DNA of 6,288 nt from Candidatus Martarchaeota archaeon (GTDB lineage: Archaea > Micrarchaeota > Micrarchaeia > Micrarchaeales > Micrarchaeaceae), in assembly GCA_023485645.1 (NCBI GenBank), contig JAMCZM010000030.1, positions 1 through 6,288 of the forward strand, read 5' to 3'. Shown piece by piece: positions 1-4,433 of this stretch (the first letter of the stretch is position 1; every line of letters starts with the position of its first letter). The notes beneath the pieces were generated by a model. The model ran no database searches. It saw nothing but the letters and a program-made list of their open reading frames with translations, and was not told the origin of the DNA. A program made the position numbers and the translations under genes.

Positions 1-132
1 ACAACAGTAACTGCATTTGCTTTGATAATATTAACCACAACGGTTAATGGATCAATGCTTCCATTTATAGGCGTAGTTATTGCGTTTATATTAGGCATTG
101 TCGCAGGCGCTGCAGGAGCATTGAAAAAATAA
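1..132 (+). CDS. C-terminal end of a membrane protein (5' partial)
   Basis: Frame 1 is open from the first base to a TAA at 130-132 and encodes 43 residues. The visible part has two hydrophobic stretches, TAFALIILTTTV and then FIGVVIAFILGIVAGAAGAL, separated by a short NGSMLP turn, and ends in a basic KK tail. This is what the last two transmembrane helices of an integral membrane protein look like, with the glycine/alanine-rich second helix packing closely. The positive C-terminus suggests a cytoplasmic end. The family cannot be named from this fragment. It converges on hisS, whose stop lies 15 bp away. The hydrophobic pattern and clean stop make a real gene end likely. Confidence 0.72.
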   Translation, partial: TTVTAFALIILTTTVNGSMLPFIGVVIAFILGIVAGAAGALKK

Positions 133-185
133 ATAGTAAACATACATTCATTTTTGGGAGTTATCTCCCATCTTTCTTTTTATAA
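120..185. terminator. Convergent T-rich terminator region
   Basis: Archaeal transcription often stops at runs of T in the non-template strand. On the minus strand just past the hisS stop there is a T-rich run (complement of 123-132, reading TTTATTTTTTC). On the plus strand past the membrane-protein stop there are T runs at 151-155 and about 172-182. Each tract lies at or inside the end of the opposing gene, so the two convergent units probably share this region for termination. No strong hairpin was seen. This is inferred from base composition only. Confidence 0.35.
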
Positions 186-1497
186 ATTCTATTGAATCGC
201 TTAATTTTATCTCCTGCTGATCTCCGCTGTCCATATCCTTTATTGTTATAGTGTTGTTTGAGAGTTCGCGTTTGCCTATAACCATTGTAAATTTTATTTG
301 TGATTTATTGGCATATTCAAATGCTTTTGGCACTGAACCTTTATCTGAAAGCTCACAGCTAACGCCACTGCTACGCATCTCCTTTATTAATTTTAATGCT
401 GGCCCAAGTGCATCTATTTGTACAATAAGCACCTTAGGTATACCAATACCTTTGGAATTATTTTTGCTGCGTAATACCTCATATATTGCATCTAGACCAA
501 ATGTCATACCACATGCTGGATAATCTTTAGTGGTATTTAAAAACTTGGATATCATATTATCCCATCTACCTCCTGCCGCTATGCTGCTCTTCATAACACT
601 GTTATTCGCAAATACCTCCCATATTATACCATTATAATAACCTAGACCACGGGCCAATGTTGGAATGTATTGAATATTTCCCTTTATGCCAATCATGCGT
701 ACAAGATCAAATAATTCCTCTAGTTCTTTAATCCCAGCCAAAGATTGTTCGTTATTCAGAATTGATTTTAATTTTTTTATCTTTGCATCATTACCATGCT
801 CTTTTGTTATAAGATCTAATGTTTCAAAAATTATATCAACAGAATCTTTTGATATACCGCTCTCTATAAGCTCTTTTTTTACACTTGTGCCCCCATATTT
901 CTCTAATTTGTCTAGTATAAGAGCACATTTACCATAATCACCTTCACCTATCTTAGCATGTTCAAAAATACCAAATAACAACTTCCTGCTGTTTATCTGT
1001 ATAGTCGAGTCTATTTTAAGCTTATCAAATACCATAAATGAAAGATCCATAAATTCAGCTTCTGCGATTATACCCTTTACTCCTACAACATCAACATCGC
1101 ATTGTGTGAACTCCCTTAACCTACCTGCCTTAACCGGGCCATCCCTAAACACCTTCCCTATCTCATAACGACGAAATGGAAGCCTTGTGTCTAAATTCAT
1201 TGCGAGTAATTTACTCAATTTAAATGTCAATTCATACCTAAGACACAGCTCTCTTTCCCCCTGATCCTTTAATTTATAGGTCTCCTTTAGGATCTCTGAC
1301 CCTCCCCCATATTTGCTTGATGCTATATCGTAGAATTCCAATATTGAGGTTTCTATTGGCGCAAATCCATATAGCTTAAAACAATGCTTTAACGTGTCAA
1401 CTATTGATTCTCGAACTATCTGTTCACTCTGATTGTATATCACAGTTCCCTTCAAATCACGCATACCTACTTCGTTACCCAAATCCTTACCAACCAT
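148..1497 (-). CDS. hisS: Histidyl-tRNA synthetase (HisRS)
   Basis: This class II aminoacyl-tRNA synthetase charges tRNA-His with histidine using ATP in the cytoplasm. Numbered from the ATG at 1497 (449 aa), it shows the start-proximal RDLKGT segment, motif 2 (about 117-134: FRDGPVKAGRLREFTQCD, typical of archaeal/eukaryotic HisRS), the histidine-specific loop ARGLGYYNG (about 282-290, usually RGLDYY or RGLAYY), the AAGGRWDN segment (about 307-314), and motif 3 (about 329-342: CGMTFGLDAIYEVL). A C-terminal anticodon-binding domain follows (about 354-445). The presence of that domain and the full length argue against a HisZ paralogue. The usual motif 3 arginine appears to be replaced (GLDAI instead of GLDRI or GLERL). 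An in-frame ATG at 1545 lies inside the TATA-like region, so 1497 is preferred. ATG 1464 is an alternative. No Shine-Dalgarno precedes 1497. Confidence 0.93.
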   Translation of the reverse strand: MVGKDLGNEVGMRDLKGTVIYNQSEQIVRESIVDTLKHCFKLYGFAPIETSILEFYDIASSKYGGGSEILKETYKLKDQGERELCLRYELTFKLSKLLAMNLDTRLPFRRYEIGKVFRDGPVKAGRLREFTQCDVDVVGVKGIIAEAEFMDLSFMVFDKLKIDSTIQINSRKLLFGIFEHAKIGEGDYGKCALILDKLEKYGGTSVKKELIESGISKDSVDIIFETLDLITKEHGNDAKIKKLKSILNNEQSLAGIKELEELFDLVRMIGIKGNIQYIPTLARGLGYYNGIIWEVFANNSVMKSSIAAGGRWDNMISKFLNTTKDYPACGMTFGLDAIYEVLRSKNNSKGIGIPKVLIVQIDALGPALKLIKEMRSSGVSCELSDKGSVPKAFEYANKSQIKFTMVIGKRELSNNTITIKDMDSGDQQEIKLSDSIEFIKRKMGDNSQK

Positions 1498-1582
1498 AAT
1501 AAAACCGTAGATATTAACGTTTAGGATTAAATAATTTAAAAACACTTCTGTGTAAAATTACAAATTGAAACAGAGCCATTTA
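1479..1582. repeat. Direct repeat copy A (hisS start and promoter)
   Basis: This aligns without gaps to 3105-3208 at a constant offset of 1626 bases. There are seven mismatches in 104 positions (1490, 1491, 1492, 1493, 1516, 1518, 1574), with an uninterrupted identical core of 55 bases at 1519-1573. It covers hisS codons 1-7 and the promoter upstream. Weaker homology continues down to about 1457, where 12 of 22 positions match and every mismatch is a transition. This copy is attached to the intact hisS gene, so it supplies the working start and promoter. Confidence 0.95.
1530..1545 (-). promoter_or_regulatory. Putative hisS TATA promoter
   Basis: Read on the minus strand, this stretch gives an A/T block (GTTTTTAAATTATTTAATC across its edges) resembling an archaeal TATA box. 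It is centred about 40 nt upstream of the ATG at 1497, which predicts a transcript start near 1510 and a leader of only about a dozen bases. That agrees with the lack of a Shine-Dalgarno site at 1497. The same block is perfectly conserved in the second repeat copy at 3156-3171. The call rests on composition and spacing only. Confidence 0.4.
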
Positions 1583-1779
1583 TACTAAAATATTATAAAG
1601 CCAATAGTTAAATGCAATTAAAAAGATTATCAATTTATTTCGTTTGATATTAAAATTTCTGATATCAAAACACACTTGTAACAACATATTACCATATTAA
1701 AACGACAGAAATTTAAACATTCGAAATTATAAGACCAAATATTCAAGTGCCACTAATCGTCCCAATTAATATAATATTA
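1583..1779. other. Non-coding leader side of the inserted module
   Basis: This very AT-rich stretch lies between repeat copy A and the first module gene. All three plus-strand frames are interrupted by stops and no tRNA-like fold was seen. It contains one inverted repeat, listed separately. No remnant of a radical SAM barrel could be read here, so the missing N-terminal half of the neighbouring SPASM gene is absent rather than merely frameshifted just upstream. Confidence 0.6.
1643..1669. repeat. Inverted repeat, 8-bp perfect arms
   Basis: TTTGATAT at 1643-1650 is the exact reverse complement of ATATCAAA at 1662-1669, with an 11-base spacer. It lies between the hisS promoter and the first module gene. 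It could be a regulator operator, a small RNA hairpin or an element-end structure. AT-rich arms of this length can also arise by chance. Confidence 0.45.
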
Positions 1780-1785
1780 TTAATC

Positions 1786-1799
1786 TTTTTAATTATATT
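1786..1799 (+). promoter_or_regulatory. Putative promoter of the insert genes
   Basis: TTTTTAATTATATT is a TATA-like block about 65-75 nt upstream of the ATG at 1863. A start of transcription about 25 nt downstream (near 1822) would leave a leader of about 40 nt that includes the Shine-Dalgarno-like GGTGGAG at 1845-1851. The surrounding DNA is AT-rich, so the box itself is weak evidence. Confidence 0.3.
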
Positions 1800-1862
1800 C
1801 TAAATGGATTTTATGGGGAACAGAGAAATATATTATATGATGCAGGTGGAGATGGTTCGGAT

Positions 1863-2222
1863 ATGGTAGATCAGTGTGCGAAGGGAAGTCAATACTGCCC
1901 AAAATTAACTTATGATTGTAAAATAAGTATAGTATCTTTAATAGATAACCCTAATTATATTTGTTATGCTGTGAAACCAAATTCATTAGTTATAAGGGCA
2001 GATAGTTCAATAAATAAATGTACAGTCGCACTTTATTCTGATCATAATAATATTGGAAAACTTTTAAGAGATAGTAAAGTAAAAATAAACTCCGATAAAT
2101 TTAATAAATGGATTAGAGGCATTAAAAGTGTGAGTATGGAGAAATTAGGATGTCCTGCAAAAAATTATCCTGATAAAAATGAAACCGCTGTAAAAACTAT
2201 TAATTTAAATGTTTTAAGGTGA
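1863..2222 (+). CDS. SPASM-domain fragment of a radical SAM peptide maturase
   Basis: This 119-residue protein looks like the C-terminal part of a radical SAM/SPASM enzyme of the kind that modifies ribosomal peptides. Residues 34-83 show the recognisable block: CYAVKPNSLVIRAD (34-47), then KCTVAL (52-57), NNIGKLL (62-68), and a tryptophan-containing helix FNKWIRG (80-86), followed by LGCP (95-98). In SPASM proteins such cysteines (here C34, C53, C97) bind an auxiliary 4Fe-4S cluster. Extra cysteines lie at 5, 12 and 19. The glycine of the usual GX4C motif is Ser48, the CX2CX5CX3C block is absent, and there is no radical SAM CX3CX2C. ATG 1863 follows GGAG at 1848-1851. The frame stays open upstream to 1770 (reading LYDAGGDGSD before Met1) without a good start, so N-terminal loss is likely. 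Its stop overlaps the ribosome site of the next gene. It may be a decayed enzyme or a stand-alone accessory domain. The assignment is from motif memory, not a search. Confidence 0.62.
   Translation: MVDQCAKGSQYCPKLTYDCKISIVSLIDNPNYICYAVKPNSLVIRADSSINKCTVALYSDHNNIGKLLRDSKVKINSDKFNKWIRGIKSVSMEKLGCPAKNYPDKNETAVKTINLNVLR
2217..2222 (+). promoter_or_regulatory. Shine-Dalgarno site overlapping the upstream stop
   Basis: AGGTGA matches the archaeal GGAGGTGA consensus and lies 4 bases before the ATG at 2227. Its last three bases are the TGA stop of the preceding gene. The overlap implies translational coupling and places the SPASM-fragment and Toastrack-like genes in one operon. Confidence 0.6.
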
Positions 2223-2226
2223 ATTA

Positions 2227-2823
2227 ATGACTAAAACAAAAATTTTGTATGATGGAGATTTGGAAAATAGCAATGGTATTGATATACAATTACCTGTAGG
2301 TGATTTGGAAATCTCAGCAGGAACACCACATTTACTTGCAACAACTCAAAGTTCTGAAGGTTTTGTATCGCTGTCAAATTTTAAAAAAACACAAAAAATT
2401 ATTGGGGATAATTGTTCGTTAAAAATTAAATTTAATCCTATATTAGATCTAAACATAGTTATGACTGAAGGGAATATTACTCTTGAAAAAATTTCCCCGA
2501 GTTCCCTAAAAGTTTTATTAAGAGAAGGGGGTATAAAGTTAAATCTTATAGATATGGCCCCAGTAACTTCAGAAATAGATATGAATAATGGACATATTTT
2601 TGGTACGCTACAATATAAATCTAGTAGTAATTCAGAAATGAGGCTTAAAATAACGGAAGGCCTTACCAATTTAAAATTTATTTTACCGGATACTTTAGGA
2701 ATTAAAACTATTTTAAAAAATAACTTTGTCGGGATTTTAGATTTGCCTAAAGATGATATGCTATCTAATTTAATATTATTAAGAATTGATGCAAATCAGG
2801 GTATAATTAAGATTAAAAAATGA
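2227..2823 (+). CDS. Toastrack/DUF4097-like beta-repeat protein
   Basis: This 198-residue protein has no signal peptide or membrane helix, so it is predicted to be cytoplasmic. The N-terminal part (about 17-45: GIDIQLPVGDLEISAGTPHL and on) resembles the start of Toastrack-type domains, which typically open with a GxLxIxxG-like strand followed by a leucine-rich turn. Beyond it, short strand units recur every 19-23 residues: TEGNITLEKI (80-89), REGGIKLNLI (99-108), NNGHIFGTL (120-128), TEGLTNLKFI (143-152), and a final NQGIIKIKK. This pattern is expected of a stacked beta-solenoid. Family members are known from envelope-stress (phage-shock, LiaF-like) and conflict contexts, but no role is established here. 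It sits between a SPASM fragment and a cysteine-tailed peptide gene, suggesting a scaffold, sensor or immunity-type function, which is inference. Only one cysteine (C63) is present. Confidence 0.6.
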   Translation: MTKTKILYDGDLENSNGIDIQLPVGDLEISAGTPHLLATTQSSEGFVSLSNFKKTQKIIGDNCSLKIKFNPILDLNIVMTEGNITLEKISPSSLKVLLREGGIKLNLIDMAPVTSEIDMNNGHIFGTLQYKSSSNSEMRLKITEGLTNLKFILPDTLGIKTILKNNFVGILDLPKDDMLSNLILLRIDANQGIIKIKK

Positions 2824-2825
2824 AT

Positions 2826-2833
2826 TTTATATT
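2826..2833 (+). promoter_or_regulatory. Possible promoter of the small peptide gene
   Basis: TTTATATT lies about 40 nt upstream of the ATG at 2871, just after the stop of the Toastrack-like gene. It would give a transcript start near 2855, shortly before the Shine-Dalgarno-like GGTG at 2862-2865. A separate promoter would let the peptide be made in excess over the other two proteins, as is usual for peptide precursors. The intergenic DNA is almost all A and T, so the match is weak. Confidence 0.25.
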
Positions 2834-2870
2834 TGAAATTTAATAATTATAAATTATATTTGGTGTAAAT

Positions 2871-3029
2871 ATGAGCAACAAAACAAAGTTTAAAAATAAA
2901 ATAAAAGTTGATGATTATGGAAGGGTAAAAATTTATTCTAACGAAGAGTTAAAAGGTCTTAAATTTTTAATACGATTAATATATGATGGATGTAATCATG
3001 GAATATGTATTAATTCAGGATCTTGCTAA
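2871..3029 (+). CDS. Putative RiPP precursor peptide with three-cysteine tail
   Basis: This 52-residue gene starts at ATG 2871, five bases after GGTG (2862-2865), and ends with TAA at 3027-3029. The first 38 or so residues are charged and lysine-rich (MSNKTKFKNKIKVDDYGRVK, then YSNEELKGLKFLI), like a leader peptide. The last twelve are CNHGICINSGSC, with cysteines at 41, 46 and 52 (CX4CX5C), interspersed with Asn, Gly, Ser and Ile, and the final residue is Cys. A leader plus short Cys-rich C-terminal core is the layout of substrates of radical SAM/SPASM maturases, which form thioether or other links. A SPASM fragment lies two genes upstream in the same direction. No double-glycine cleavage site, protease or exporter is visible. 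I do not recognise the exact peptide family. A small metal-binding protein is an alternative. Confidence 0.6.
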   Translation: MSNKTKFKNKIKVDDYGRVKIYSNEELKGLKFLIRLIYDGCNHGICINSGSC

Positions 3030-3075
3030 ATTATTGTTTATTGATATTTTAATTGCTATTATGTTGCTAAATGAT

Positions 3076-3123
3076 TTATATTTTATGTATACTTATCTCA
3101 CTGTCCAAATCCTTATTGGCCAT
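3076..3123 (-). pseudogene. Remnant of the 5' end of hisS
   Basis: Within and just beyond repeat copy B, the minus strand reads ATG, then MANKDLDSEISIHKI, then TAA at 3076-3078. The intact hisS begins MVGKDLGNEVGMRDL, so M1, K4, D5, L6 and E9 coincide and the start codon is in the identical place relative to the duplicated promoter. It is a cut-off copy of the gene start, too short to make a synthetase. If the duplicated promoter still fires, it would give a 15-residue peptide and a transcript antisense to the small cysteine-tailed peptide gene. Confidence 0.6.
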
Positions 3124-3208
3124 AATAAAACCGTAGATATTGATGTTTAGGATTAAATAATTTAAAAACACTTCTGTGTAAAATTACAAATTGAAACAGC
3201 GCCATTTA
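3105..3208. repeat. Direct repeat copy B (distal end of the insert)
   Basis: This is the partner of 1479-1582, with the identical core at 3145-3199 and the same TATA-like block at 3156-3171. Beyond it at 3209-3254 lies the short intergenic stretch leading to the end of the peptidase gene, so this copy probably marks the original position of the hisS promoter downstream of that gene. Decayed homology to the hisS coding start continues to about 3083. The repeat is too long for a transposon target-site duplication but fits attachment-site duplication or a segmental duplication. Confidence 0.95.
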
Positions 3209-3256
3209 GTATTTTAATCTTTTTAATTGAACACCACAATCAATTATATTTTTATT
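3209..3256 (+). terminator. T-rich terminator candidates after the insert
   Basis: The plus strand carries T-rich runs at 3212-3228 (TTTTAATCTTTTTAATT) and about 3244-3256 (ATTATATTTTTAT), which could end plus-strand transcripts coming from the insert before they run into the convergent peptidase gene. The first run shares 15 bases with 1780-1794. The call is based on composition only. Confidence 0.3.
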
Positions 3257-4343
3257 ATAAGAACTTTGCCCCATTCTTTGTTATTAATACGTCATCCTCT
3301 AGCCTTACACCGCCAAAACCGTTTATATATATCCCAGGCTCGTCACTAAATACCATATTTCTTTTGATTTTAACATTTACATTTGGTGATAGTCCTATAG
3401 ACGGGTTATCATGCACATCTAAACCTATCGAATGCCCTAGTGAGTGTATAAATTTACCTTTATATATCCCATTTTTGTAATTATTTATATAATCCATTGC
3501 AATGTTATGCGGCACCCTGCCTAAAACTCCCTCTTTTAATGAATTAAACGCCAGTTTTTGAGCTTCAAGTACAACATCATACATATCAGACATGCGTTTG
3601 TATTTATTTGATTTTTTATTAGGCCTAAATATAAACGTTCGGGTCATATCAGAACAATAATTATTGTACCTAGAACCAATGTCCAATAACACAAAACTGT
3701 TCTCATTTAACTTGGCATTTGAAGGCATATGATGTGGCAGCGCCGCATTTGAACCAAAGGACACAATGCTAGTAAATGAAGGTTCCTGCGCTCCATTTAG
3801 CATCATAATATAATCAATCTTTGCCGCAAGATCAAGTTCAGTAACCCCAATCTTAAAATCATCCTCTATGACATTAAAGACCTGCTTTGTTATTGATGCT
3901 GCCTTTTTAATTTGTTTTATTTCATTCTCAGTTTTTATTAACCGCATTTCTTGAAGTTTACCAGATATGTCAATTATTTTCTTTGGTTTTAATAATTTTT
4001 TAAGATTTTTATAGCTTTTATAAGGTAATGAACCAAAATCCAGTGCTACTACTTTATTTTTGGTCTTTTTAAATAGGTGTTTCTCATAATCCTCTCTACT
4101 GGAAATTTTTATTACATCAGTTATGGAATTTTTCCCTAATATTGCTTCCTCATATTCCAATATCGAGGTTAATAATTCCATTTTGTTTTTGCTCAATAGC
4201 AATATGGCCCCTTCAAAGAGACCATTCTTCAATCCGGACATGTATAAAAAATTGCTGTTATTCCCAGCAGCATTAGACAATATAATATAGTCTAAATTTG
4301 AATTATCAAAAATCAATTTAAGCCTATTTTTGTAATCATCCAT
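3255..4343 (-). CDS. M24-family Xaa-Pro peptidase
   Basis: This is a cytosolic metallopeptidase of the pita-bread fold that removes residues next to proline (Xaa-Pro dipeptidase or aminopeptidase, PepQ-like), helping recycle peptides. The 362-residue protein has the creatinase-like N-terminal domain (about 1-130) and the catalytic domain (about 135-360). All five metal ligands are visible: Asp221 (LLDIGS), Asp232 (CSDMTRT), His304 (HSLGHSIG), Glu335 (SDEPGIYI) and Glu349 (VRLEDDV). The supporting histidines of LPHHMPS (204-205) and DVHD (311) are also present. Length and motif order fit the family. The C-terminus ends directly after the last strand (AKFL). The start at 4343 gives a natural N-terminus (MDDYKNRLKLIFD). 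It is divergent from nre across 90 bp. Dipeptidase and aminopeptidase specificity cannot be told apart from sequence alone. Confidence 0.92.
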   Translation of the reverse strand: MDDYKNRLKLIFDNSNLDYIILSNAAGNNSNFLYMSGLKNGLFEGAILLLSKNKMELLTSILEYEEAILGKNSITDVIKISSREDYEKHLFKKTKNKVVALDFGSLPYKSYKNLKKLLKPKKIIDISGKLQEMRLIKTENEIKQIKKAASITKQVFNVIEDDFKIGVTELDLAAKIDYIMMLNGAQEPSFTSIVSFGSNAALPHHMPSNAKLNENSFVLLDIGSRYNNYCSDMTRTFIFRPNKKSNKYKRMSDMYDVVLEAQKLAFNSLKEGVLGRVPHNIAMDYINNYKNGIYKGKFIHSLGHSIGLDVHDNPSIGLSPNVNVKIKRNMVFSDEPGIYINGFGGVRLEDDVLITKNGAKFL

Positions 4344-4433
4344 TTTAACACATTTAGAATTGTAAAGATAACAATAAAAAAGAATCTATTATTTTTGAGA
4401 ATGTTTATAATAATGAATTGACATTTTATTTTA
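4344..4433. promoter_or_regulatory. Divergent promoter region of peptidase and nre
   Basis: These 90 bp separate two divergent genes. On the plus strand TTTATAAT at 4404-4411 lies about 30 nt from the nre ATG, which predicts a transcript beginning at or within a few bases of the start codon, i.e. a leaderless message. No Shine-Dalgarno is seen there. For the minus strand the run complementary to about 4371-4380 (TTTTTTATTG) sits about 31 nt from the peptidase ATG and may serve the same role, more weakly. Confidence 0.5.

Noticed and set aside
1498..1545. In-frame 16-residue extension of HisRS to an ATG at 1545
   Set aside because: The extension lies in the TATA-like promoter block, has no counterpart at the start of HisRS proteins, and the ATG at 1497 is the one whose position is kept in the duplicated copy.
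1583..1862. tRNA gene or CRISPR leader/array in the AT-rich gap
   Set aside because: There is no cloverleaf-compatible GC-containing stems or conserved TTC loop, and no regularly spaced repeats. Only one isolated inverted repeat is present.
2346..2669. Minus-strand open frame opposite the Toastrack-like gene
   Set aside because: It lies wholly inside a gene with a good ribosome site and a recognisable repeat pattern, and its own product shows no family resemblance.
1457..3208. Transposon with target-site duplication
   Set aside because: The flanking repeats are over 100 bases, imperfect and made of hisS promoter sequence. No transposase and no terminal inverted repeats at the insert edges were seen.
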